DNA from: Tubiluchus corallicola
Lineage: Eukaryota > Priapulida > Priapulimorpha > Priapulimorphida > Tubiluchidae
Direction: 5' to 3'
DNA length: 64,000 nucleotides
NCBI GenBank assembly: GCA_030141605.1
Contig: JAQGDQ010000011.1
Span: forward strand, 1,114,066 to 1,178,065
Shown piece by piece: positions 35,701 through 45,529 of the stretch. The first letter of the stretch is position 1; the number at the start of each line of letters is the position of its first letter. The position numbers were made by a program, and so were the translations under genes. Below the pieces are notes generated by a model. The model saw only the letters and a program-made list of their open reading frames with translations. It did no database searches and was not told the origin of the DNA.

Positions 35701-38700
35701 GTCTGAATTCTCGAATTACGCCCGGCCAGTTGTTGTCTTGTCCCACCACAAAGTCGTCTCGTCTGACACTTAGTGCGATCTTTCCCTCATGTTTAACAAA
35801 CACGTCACGCAGCTCCTCCGAGTGCTTATTTACATGTATGGTCACGGCCTTTCGAATGTAGTGCCATAACAAGTCCGGTGTGAAGGCAATTGGTTTGTGT
35901 TTAGCAAAACCGATGAAGCACATTTTTATAAGAGGATTTTGAGCTATTGCATACCCACCTTCAGGTATTGGTTTGAATGCTTTGCAATCATAATCCACAT
36001 GCATCTGTTCTATGTCCCTGAGTTTCGGGCTATCGTGGCCGTTAAAAGCACGGAACAGAAGACGGTTGCGGACTTGCGTGTCATCTGTACGCTTGATAAA
36101 CTTATCGGGAGACACGGGTGATGCTTGTATCGTTACTCCGTTATGCATAATTGCTGTCTTTGGCTTCCAAAGAGTCAAGACGGTGAACAGTGCAGAAAGT
36201 GATCTGAAACATTTCAATTCATAATTAGGATTCACAAACAAGCTGATGTGAAATATTCTTACTTTAAGGACTTACTTTACTTGTTTACCAAGCTTACTTT
36301 TTAACCTTTAGCCGGTCAAGGAGTTTTTATATTATGATAAAGAACAATCGGGGTAACAAATTACCCCATGAAAGTTTTTTTCTTAATAAATGTTACTAAA
36401 TGGATAGAATGACTAACTGGCAATCGAGGTGCTCCTGGTGGTGCAGCAAGTTGGCATAGATATTTGAGGGCACTAAGGATAAAAAGAGACATTCCACCAT
36501 TGCACTATTATCAACTCTTGTGACAATTCTTCTAATAGGTTAATGATGTTTACTATTTAATATTGAGACATCCACTTTGTCTTCACTTGGTTGATCTTCT
36601 AACATTTCATCTTCATCAGCTTTAAGCTTAGCCACCTGTACGGCAAAAGTTCCAGCCATATTACTAAAAGGAAATGTGAAATTTCCTCAACAGATTATTA
36701 GAAAAATCTCTGCAGAGTTGCAGGCTGCAATTAGAGGTTTGCAGCACTTCTCATTTGTCAAGTTGAACATGTGGTGCTATCAAAAAGAAAAGAATTGCTA
36801 TGCAAACTCCAAAATTTTACATATGTAAAAGATCAAGAGATGTAACAAGTTGTTCCACATTAGGTAGCATGTGGCAGCCATGCTTTGTAAAATAGCTGGA
36901 ATAATACTTTTCAACAAAACTAAAGTATAGTTGCATAACAAATTGAAAAATATTTAATCACTACTAGTTTGGAAATTTTCTTTGTATGTATCAATATAAA
37001 AATGTGAGTAAACATCACCGGTGTAATTTTTTAAAGGCTAAAAGCTAAAAACTATTTAAACTCTTAAGTAAAATCCAGTAATTCTAGCTTTTTCTTAATA
37101 CGAAAAATGTTTGAGTATGTTTCGTAAACACTTTCAAATTGTTGTGTGTGTGTGTGTGAAGGAATATAGACATAGTAGAGATGATCACTTTCTTAAATAT
37201 ATTTTTAAATATATATGCTTTCAGCCAGTGATTCCATGTTTGACATCAAACAAAGGATTACGGTTAATTCCCTATTATTACGATAAACATTAAAACAAGT
37301 CAAAATGCCCTTAGGTCTCAAAAATTCTTTATTTTTTAAACAGATTTAGTCCAAGCGCTTCAATGAATATCATTTCTGTACATTAATATTGAGCTGTGAT
37401 ATCATCATTAAAGTAATATTTGAAGAAATGACTTTTGTTTATGTAATGCTTTATTATTAAATTTTCATCAAAATTGGTTTGAAAAGTGGTTTGAAAAGAT
37501 TTGAAAATCAATCGAGAGAGTGCATATAAGTGAAATGAAAGAAGGTGCAAAAGACGAAGAAAAAATAAAGAATTTTTTGAGACCTAAAGTGTATTTTGAC
37601 CTCTTTTGGCATTTGTGACCATGGTGAATATCAGAAGAGTACTGTCTTATTTTCAAGTTATTATTGATATTTGAAGCCCAGTTTCAGCAAGGCATACAAG
37701 TTATAACATTTGTAGTAAACACAGCCCACAAACTTCTCTGCTCGTATTCCCGTTTATTTGAAAATAGGAATTATTTTTCCATGATGTATTGCCTGGCACA
37801 GACCAAGCGAAGACTTCCTCATTTTTCGCGTTTGTTTCCTAAAGTGGATTATTCAATCTGATTTCATTTATACAGCTTCTCAATTGATTTTCAAGTCTCC
37901 CAACCATTTTTCTCTAAAAAGATTTGATAAATATTTAATAATTGCATTTCATTAACAAAAGTCATTTATTCAATTATTACGATATCAGAGCTCAGTATTA
38001 TTGACATTCAGTGAAGCGCTTGAATTAAGTCTGTTTCAGTAACCAAGTTTTCATAAAAGAAGAAGCCTCATTAAGTTTCTATGGACCTCAATTTCTGTGA
38101 CAATGCCGAAAACATGTATAATAATAATAACTTACCAAGTTACTTTAAAATCCCGAACACACAAGCGAGCTTCTCTATGTTTGAATACTGGTCTTACAAC
38201 ATAGCGGGCTCACTTTTATATATAGCTAATGTTTGGCTACATTCAAAGTCTAGTTCCTGTTTATTTAGTGACCATTGTGCTAAATATAGGGCCAAATCCT
38301 GGTTGTGAACATCTGGGGAATTCCAAACAAGTGCCACATATATTAAATTGATTATGATTCTGTTAGTGGGTGCAGTCAAGTGCTGAATATACAATGTGAA
38401 TATATAATGTTATTAAGGTTATAACTGAATCATGCTTGCTAATACTGCCATATATCACACTTGGTGCTAAAAATTATTCAGCCTTGTACTAGTTTTCAAC
38501 ACTGCCTGTCAAAATAACTCAAAACATTTTATTATATAGTTTTTTCTGTTGCTCAGTTCTCAGGCCTATGCTGTAGGCCTAAGATAATATCCACCATTTA
38601 TACTGAAAGAGCAATAATTTTACATTTCCAAAAAAATATGGCAAAGAAATTGTTTTACAAAGTGCTCTAGTAATACAATTATTTCATCACGTGGTTTTTT

Positions 38701-41700
38701 CGAATACAATTATTTCATCACGTGGTTTTTATGGATACAATTATTTTATGATGTGGTTTTTGTGAATGTAATTAATTCATCACCTGGTTTTTGTGAATAC
38801 AATTATTTCATTACGTGGTTTTTATGAATACTATTATTTCATCATGTTGTTTTTATGAATACTACTATTTCATCATGTGGTTTTTATGAATATAATTATT
38901 TCGTCAAGTAGTTTTAATGAATACAATTATTTCATCAAGTTGCATTTATGAATACAATTATTTCATCAAGTTATTTTTATGAATACAATTATTTCATCAA
39001 GTTTTTTTTTAGGAATACAATTATTTCATCAACTTGTTTTTATGAATACAATTATTTCATCAAGTGGTTTTTGTGATTAGCTGGCGGCAGAATTTCTACA
39101 AATAACTAGAACAAATAACATGTAGTTTGATATGTCGAAGCTTTCATATAACTGTACATTGCTATTCTTCTACTACTTCTGACCCTGGCATTAAAGGAAA
39201 GATCAAGTCTTTTAGCACATTGGGTTTATTTTACTACTATTACTTAAACTTAGAAAAATATAACAATGAAATTTGCAAAAAAATGTCTATAAAGTATAAA
39301 GCTAATTTACACTACCACTGTGTAGAAATTTTCTGGTGCAGTGGTAGCTGTCATTCACTTGAAAATTATGATGTAACTGGAAGACTTTGTGACTTCTTGT
39401 AAGCACATCATGGCTTTCTGTAAGTGCGCGCTGCTTAAACTAATTCAAAATCTGCACCTCACTTAATGTTCATGCCAAAATATCACACAAAATTATTTAT
39501 CTAAGTTTTTGTAAAAACTTATTATACTTTTGACAGAAATTGACAGTGTACTGCTTTTCTTCATTGGTGGAAGAATGGGCGTTCAAAATGAAAGTGCTCA
39601 AGCATGAAATGATCGCGACATTAAAATGATTTTACTGGTATCACGAGGCACTTATCACACTTTTATTACTAAATCCTTCTAACATTTTTTGCAAACATTG
39701 TATTAAACTTAACTTCCAGAAAGGCTTAACCTTTCCTTTAAATAGACCTTGACCTGCAGAGTGCAAAATTATTTTAAAAATGTTTGATTTTATAGGGTTT
39801 GCAGACGCGGCTCTAGATCCAATAGACTTTCCGATCGCACCAGCTCATGCAATGCCCAAGGTATTAGAGTACACGGGCGTGAAGAAAGAAGACGTTGACA
39901 TGTGGGAGATAAATGAAGCATTCAGTGTGGTCGTTATTGCAAATCAAAGGTTAATGGATATTGACCCAGCAAAAATTAACATCAATGGTGGTGCTGTTAG
40001 TCTAGGACATCCAATTGGGTAAGCTAGAGTCTCCTGCAATGCATGGATTATGAATTTAGTCTATACTAAACAGTTTTGTACTTGCTGGCCTGCCTATAAA
40101 ACAGGATTATATTATATAATATTTCAGCTTTTCAATAGGGATCCAGCCCTTGAAAAAATGGCCACTAGGTGGCAACATATGACTGTTGCTATACAGTTTG
40201 TCTTATGTAATATAAAGGAGGGACTTGCCATGGGAAATTCATAACTTTGAAATTCAAGATGGCTGCCGACTATTCAAGCGTCTATGTACTTGCCTCCAGT
40301 TAAGTGGAATTAATCATTCAGGTACAAAGGAAAGTGGGGTTATAGCATCAGTTAGTTTCCATAAATGAGTGAAGCTTAGTGAAGGTTGTTGGTTAAACTG
40401 TATAATCCTATTCTACCAGCCAGCCAAACCTCGCAAAGGAACTTGTATATGCAGTATCAAATGCTGTCAAAAACTCAACATTATACAATTATAACTTTCT
40501 CTGTAACACAATAGAAGGTGATGACACAGTGGGTGATGACAGTGCCTGGAACAGCCAGATAATTTCTAAAAGCCAAAGGAAATGAGTGTTCCAAACAGCA
40601 CAAAGTTCTGGGAAGAGGGCTGAAAAAGAACTTCGAAATATGCCATTCCCATTTCATTCAGTTGACATGTTAAATGAAACATTCCCACCTTATAAACCTT
40701 CCCTTTCTCCTTTTAAGGCTGTATTGTGTAAAATTCAGGTGGATGAGTTCCGGAAAAGCCATTTGCTGGAAGCCATGGTTGAAGCCATAAATTGTGCACA
40801 TTTTTGCATCCCTGAGTCCCACTTTTTCAGCATGATGGGATAAAGTTTTCTCAGAATCACCCTGAGATTGATTTACGTACTGCACCAGAATGCCTCTTCT
40901 ATGCATTGGTCTAGGAAAGTTGCTCATAATACGAAACAGTCGTTAAGCATTCAGCTCCAATATTAAGACATGCAAAGATTATGAAAGATACAGAATACTA
41001 CAGGTTTTCACCATAATAGAGAATAACGCCACTGTTTCTCCCAAAATTATCAATCTGCTAAGCCACATGACATCCTACACACACCTTTAAGTAACAACAT
41101 TAGCTTTTTTCTAGACCGTACTAGTGTACGTAGTAACTAAGTCAGTTACGATGATCTCTGACTAGGCAATTTTGTTGTATTTTGAAAACTTTTGTTAATT
41201 ACTTATGTCAGATTAGTAATTAATAATTAACAGTCATTAAACTCTAGAAGAATTTTACTCCCGCTTACGCTTGCACCCGGAAACTCTGTCGCCTCCTTCG
41301 CTACGCTCTGTGGGTCTCCCCCAAAATGTAACTATGTCTACTGCACCCATTGAACAGGCTATCCAGCCATTATTGGCACAAGACACGGTGCCTTCCTAAC
41401 TTCTTAAACTAAGGACTACAAGTTTTGAGAAAAAACGGGCCATGAAATGGCAATATTTGAAGGTTTTCACTTCCCGCTTTTCCCAGTAGCCCTGATTAAA
41501 AAAATAAACCATCAATAGAACTATACTAGATTGAAACTTTTCATTTGTTATATAAATTGCCCAAAATGATACAGTTGTTGAAACTGTCACTGTGGTAGTT
41601 ACATGTACTCAGCAAATGATGATGTAGGGTAGTGTTTGGGGGACTTGAGCAAAGGGATGAACTTGCCTCGCTTATTAGTTGGTAGTTGGTTTATGGGACT

Positions 41701-41985
41701 TGTTAGGTAGCACTAACAAGTACTATAACTACACATCTGAATGATTAATTTCACTCAATTAGAAGCAAGAATATAGAAGCTTGAACTGTCGTCAGCCATC
41801 TTGAATTTTGAACTTACAATTGCAGTCTACCCATCCTATGCTCTAAAATGTTATATCCACTTGTAGTATAAAAATTAACACGAATTTCTCATGGGACAAG
41901 AAAATGCTGCATAAGCCACTACACTAATAATTACTATTTAGTGGACTTTGGATTTTGGTGGTTGTCAGCCAACATCTAAAAGCAT

Positions 41986-42041
<56 letters not shown>

Positions 42042-42291
42042 GGGAGGCTGTGTGAAAGTGCAATATTATTATGACATTGAGTTAATTAACCATGGATATG
42101 ATTGAGTAACTCCTTTTTCTCAAAATTAGTTCTTGATTGTTGTACTGAAAAAAATCGATTACTTTTACAGGATGTCAGGAGCTCGATTAGTTTGTCACCT
42201 GCTGCATCAGTTGAAAGCCGGACAGAAGGGAATGGCTGGAATCTGTAACGGAGGAGGCGGAGCTGCTGCCATGCTTATTGAAAAATTATGA
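26777..42291 (+). CDS. ACAT1: Mitochondrial acetyl-CoA acetyltransferase (thiolase II), seven secure exons
   Basis: Catalyses acetoacetyl-CoA formation and cleavage, and cleavage of 2-methylacetoacetyl-CoA, in the mitochondrial matrix. Exons: 26777-26894, 28105-28301, 29658-29801, 31019-31215, 31908-32074, 39796-40018, 42171-42291. Phases join exactly to give 388 codons and a TGA stop at 42289-42291, matching human ACAT1 from VVIVSATRTP to the C-terminus. Active-site landmarks are all present: nucleophilic Cys in NKVCASGMK (exon at 28105), NEAF (39796), GHPIG (spanning the last junction) and CNGGGGA (42171). Further family matches are [28 protein letters not shown] and DFPIAPAHA. Nothing is truncated. 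The intron 32075-39795 is 7.7 kb and holds an antisense gene. The leader is treated separately (24112-24153). Confidence 0.96.
30130..30780 (+). repeat. Interspersed repeat, uninterrupted copy
   Basis: Contiguous counterpart of the repeat at 15440-16900. Shares TATAGCTCAAAACAATAT, CTAGTTAGATGGGCACTA and GCATTGCACAAAAAACTGG without the two insertions. In an ACAT1 intron. Confidence 0.85.
31236..31790 (-). repeat. Repeat family X, reversed copy, with TGTAGC-rich end
   Basis: Reverse-oriented relative of the tandem array at 32755-34215; shared blocks include GGCATGGTAATCGTACGGCA and AACTGGTAAACATAATGCTA. It ends in (TGTAGC)n at about 31652-31676, then a degenerate GCTGTTGCT-rich tract to about 31790. 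Confidence 0.85.
32190..32465. repeat. Inverted pair with TGCAGTCATCATCAGTGATAG core
   Basis: GTTGAAACTGCAGCCTGCAG then TCATCATCAGTGATAGATTA at the left is matched in reverse at about 32411-32455 (GTAATCTATCACTGAAGATG, then GCAGTTGAAATG). Spacer about 170 bp. Same family as the palindrome at 1610-1770. Confidence 0.75.
32755..34215 (+). repeat. Tandem array of repeat family X, 529-bp period
   Basis: A diverged first copy (about 32755-33095) is followed by two nearly identical copies (about 33096-33624 and 33625-34153), starting at CTACAGCTACAGCTACAG. By eye the two differ at only a few bases. The right end runs on to about 34215. Other family members lie at 31236-31790, 44255-44735, 50630-51305 and 60745-61290. 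Non-coding, in the large ACAT1 intron. Confidence 0.9.
34820..36148 (-). CDS. DUF4419-domain protein, uninterrupted ORF nested in an ACAT1 intron
   Basis: A 442-aa reading frame without introns, antisense to ACAT1. The segment [19 protein letters not shown], followed by [15 protein letters not shown] and then an Arg/Asp-rich stretch, matches the core of DUF4419, a family of unknown function common in fungi, protists and some invertebrates. [10 protein letters not shown] and [10 protein letters not shown] farther on also fit. The frame is open upstream to 36241, but GTTTCAG at 36210-36204 looks like a splice acceptor. The first exon is therefore probably non-coding and the start is the ATG at 36148. 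An AATAAA lies on the minus strand at 34437-34432, past the stop. The C-terminal half carries a 15-residue tandem duplication ([14 protein letters not shown]). Function is not known. Confidence 0.85.
   Translation of the reverse strand: MHNGVTIQASPVSPDKFIKRTDDTQVRNRLLFRAFNGHDSPKLRDIEQMHVDYDCKAFKPIPEGGYAIAQNPLIKMCFIGFAKHKPIAFTPDLLWHYIRKAVTIHVNKHSEELRDVFVKHEGKIALSVRRDDFVVGQDNNWPGVIREFRQLIEANLKESAQPVIRERFTTTTETLNDISCISLMDVVQAYIDLKVYSMCGIPSVTLLGELNDWIKLKEAAENLLNMFQGMPNGTDLEWWKTGLTTVLKKLILCYQNPKDPSLEDWMARIFKYNREDESGGVNYVTGWVNVFFPYIQKEERNPFAHIPPYIQKEERNPFAHISSYPKLERHLEEGMPHHYEPNDTPSMWQDEYLDNHFNKLEMDDFPLWLSQAPFTWQYYNQALKMDFIGGPCCISEQVLEEASAAPLGSLHVHQGWAVAYRQDSPKPKKPSLFPAKINCISL
35186..35272 (-). repeat. 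In-frame 45-bp tandem duplication in the DUF4419 gene
   Basis: Two identical 42-nt blocks at 35186-35227 and 35231-35272, period 45 bp. They encode [14 protein letters not shown] twice, followed by P then S. The period is a multiple of three, so the frame is kept. The near identity indicates a recent event. Confidence 0.95.
37297..38040. repeat. Large partly palindromic element
   Basis: Two interlocked inverted pairs. GTCAAAATGCCCTTAGGTCT (37298) is reversed near 37601. A longer arm at 37339-37455 (AAACAGATTTAGTCCAAGCG, later GAAATGACTTTTGTTTATGT) is reversed at about 37935-38035. Probably a foldback-type element or two opposed insertions. In the large ACAT1 intron. Confidence 0.7.
38673..39075. 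repeat. 31-bp minisatellite, 13 units
   Basis: Units of the form TACAATTATTTCATCAAGTG plus GTTTTTATGAA repeat 13 times with point differences but almost no length change. In the large ACAT1 intron. Confidence 0.95.
41993..42036. repeat. (GA)n microsatellite
   Basis: About 44 bp of GA repeats, some 130 bp before the last ACAT1 exon. Confidence 0.95.
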
Positions 42292-43990
42292 GAGCACCAA
42301 AAGGGATGGTGGAAACTTATAATTAAGTGGCAGGCGGAACTCCTGCGATGCAAAATGTCATTATTGAATGCAAAATGTCATTGTTATTTTCAATCAAATG
42401 TAGCATTTTTATTGTCGAATTAGAAGTTTAGCTTCACTGATGCCTGCCGAGTCCAACGGAGAAGTTCTAATTGTGGTTTTGATTCCTTTGTATTTAATCA
42501 AACTACAGTCACTAAGAAACGTTTAAGATCACTAATTCCCCAAGCAGTCAGTAGGGACTAATACCTAACTTTAACTGTTCTTAAATGGTCTATGGTCAAA
42601 CTAAAAGTCAGTAGGCATGATTGGTTCGTTTTTGAACATTAGGATTTCTGGTGACAGCACATCCGGTGACGTTGTCAGCTCTTTACTATGACATCATCAA
42701 CACCATATCTCAGAATCACATTTTACAGGGAAAAGCATGTTCTCTTATAATAAATTAGATGATTCATATATAAATCACATATTGTTAATTAACACCTCTC
42801 AAAGAGATTTTTCAGTCAACAAATACGTGTTATTATCAGAACGAAATAGCATAAAATAACAGCGTAAAATGGGTAAAATTTTATCCTACTTTGACTCGAC
42901 TTTGATGACATCATAATGAATGACGTCATTGAATGTGACATCACCAGACGTCCAAATTTACGATCATGGGCTAATCATGCCAACCATGTCTACTGCCATC
43001 AAAATCAGCTAGGATGGGTAGCAGTCGCAACCGACAGTCTGGGAAATTGGTTGTGTTATAATTTAGTTAATGACTGTAATAAGGTGACCACTGATCTAGG
43101 TCTTATCCATTCCTGGTAGTGAGTGTATCCATTCCTAGTAAACGACTCGCTAAGGTTTTTATTCCAGATCTGTTAGCCTATATGCATAGTTGTACAACAA
43201 ATTAGGATATTTTGTGTAACCTGCATATGAGTTTGTTTTCCAAATTTTTTCCTTCTATTGATTAGTTGTACTCTTGTAGTTTAAGGTATAAAGCCCAGGA
43301 ATAAAAGAAGGGAAAGAGAGAGACCCGGTGGAAATTTGCCAACTTTAGATCATGTTATTCTTTATTGTTTTTATTACATTGTTACTACAATGTTCAATTT
43401 TAGTAGTACAGATTTAAGAGTAATACAGGGATAGAACTGTAGGACTTTAATTTAGTCTGCAATAGTCACTACCTGCAGTGCAATTGCTGTTAGTAGAATA
43501 AATGTTGTTGACATTTTATTTTGTTCATAAATTTATAAAGCATTGTAAGTGTAGAGGTGTGTGGTGCAAGTTGTACTAGTGTGTTAAGTTGTGACATTGA
43601 TCATACTTCAATGTGTACATAAACCTTGTTTCTATACTGGTAAATAGACTTTATAAAGCAATGTTGTTATGGTCAATAAAATGTTATATTGATAATTTGT
43701 ACGCACTTGGTACTGTATTTCATTGCAGTGAATTTGATGAAAATACACAAGTCAAGTAAAATACACAAGAACGTATACACAAAAATTGTTTTACGTTCTT
43801 ATGTTCTGAATTCATGTTAAAAGCTTTTCTCTCTAGACCATTAGACTACACAGTCTCTTGTAATAGACATTCTTTATTTCCGTATCTTGCATAACTAGCT
43901 GCAAAAAAGAAAAAAAAATTGCGTGAATTGAAACTCTGACAAACGTACACCGTACGATAATTTTTCTTTATAGCTGAGCTGTGATGAAAA
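42292..43990. other. Region after ACAT1, no gene seen
   Basis: Includes the ACAT1 3' UTR of unknown length; AATAAA occurs near 42751, 43302, 43497 and 43675. No coding or repeat structure recognised. Confidence 0.4.
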
Positions 43991-44021
43991 CTCCTTATAC
44001 AGCTATGTACGTGCAATCGAT

Positions 44022-44142
44022 TTGGCGCCATCTGTTCACAGGAAAGAGAAGTTTTTCTAAAGTAGTGATTAGTGACAGAGATTTATTAAACTGTCCCTAC
44101 TTTAGAAAGACTTCTTTTTCTTGTGAATAGATGGTGCCATGC
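44022..44142. repeat. Hairpin element, about 45-bp arms
   Basis: GGCGCCATCTGTTCACAGGA at the left is reversed as GGCACCATCTATTCACAAGA, and the arms continue to CTTTCTAAAGTAG at the centre, with a spacer of about 31 bp. Small palindromic MITE or strong hairpin. Confidence 0.8.
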
Positions 44143-44254
44143 TGCTCCCTACTTTTCAACAGTACGTTTTTGTTATTTAAATTTTCAATAGTTAAGAGCT
44201 CTCAGAGTTGATTTATTCACTAGCTAGTAGAAATTAAACTAACCAGGATTAGGT

Positions 44255-44735
44255 CTACTTTCCATACTTAAAGGGGAAGAAAGGGAAATTCGAAGTACTG
44301 TATATCGAAAGAACTTTCCATACAAAGTTATACTACTTAGCAGTACGCTTACCTGTTTGAAAAGCTTATGTAATTCGAAAAAAATTCTTAATAATTTAAA
44401 ATATTATGGTAAAACGGCCCTGCATTGCTATCCCCGTGTACACCACTAACTCGCCAAAAAATGCATTATTAATCTCATTGACAATATGAAGTAATTTATA
44501 CTTTTGCTTAGTTAGAGAACAGCATGCTACGAATACACTGATTGTTTTTCAAACTTTATGTTATCTAAACGGTCATTGCGGGAGTTTCAATTTTACAACT
44601 TTTATACAATGTTAATGCTAATGCAAGCTTTGTATGCACTAAGACAGCATGTAATTGATATAAAATTTCAAGACTAATTTTAAGCTTTGTTTGTGAAGAG
44701 TGTTTCTTGTGTTTTAACTGAACACCACGCTTTGC
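44255..44735 (+). repeat. Repeat family X copy
   Basis: Homologous to the array at 32755-34215: AAGAACTTTCCATACAAAGT, GTTTGAAAAGCTTATGTAA, ATACTTTTGCTTAGTTAG in the same order. Confidence 0.85.
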
Positions 44736-45529
44736 AATACAATCAAAACTTGAGACTGAAAGATCGAAAAATCAAATTAACCCGGTGATACAGATCTGTA
44801 GCTGAAAATCTACATCTTAAGAACCACCATAGTCATAAAACCGGGACAACTTTTAGGAAGTGAGAGGAAACAGTCAGTGTTTATTATCTGACAGGGAAAG
44901 CAGTGAAAGCTACAATGATTTATGGGCTACTTCTGTTATTCCAAGTCCTATATCAACATGCAGGTGTGAGCAGTTAAAATTCTACTTTCAATTTTGACAC
45001 ATCTAATCCACTGCCGCAGTTCTGTGAATGATGGATTGGTAGTGCGGGTAATTATTTTCACATAATTGATGGTTTTTTAAAAGTTTGCATATGCGCTGCT
45101 GGTAAAATGGGGGCGGGGTGGGTGGGGCTCATGATGTGATGGATTATCTTGAGACAGTGCGGCAATTAAGCTTTTGGCATTTTGAACACATTTCTACTAA
45201 AGAATGCTTGATTTAGTTGTTTACTACTGCAATCTTAATAGCTAGGTTGGTACACAATTCTATCCATTTAACTACCAGAAAAATTATTTCCGTACTTCAT
45301 CTTAACTAACTTAATTACATGTAGCCCTGTACTGTACAGTCCAGGACCACGTTAACTCGTATAATTTTGGAATGACCAGACATTGCTATGGATATTATAT
45401 TATATATAATTGGGCGTAGTATACTGCTGCCATCTATTAACAAACTAGTAGGAATGTTTCATTACAACCACGATAGTTTTTTGTGCATTATTTTAATTAA
45501 TCGAGTTTGTGCAGTACTAACGTTCATGC

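Noticed and set aside
35135-36224. Plus-strand ORFs opposite the DUF4419 gene
   Set aside because: Shadows of the minus-strand coding region with no independent protein features.
36149-36241. N-terminal extension of the DUF4419 ORF
   Set aside because: A strong splice acceptor at 36210-36204 and lack of homology suggest the upstream part is intron; the ATG at 36148 is preferred.
40586-40843. 85-codon plus-strand ORF in the last ACAT1 intron
   Set aside because: Composition is somewhat protein-like, but no recognised domain, no splice phase fit and no conservation evidence.
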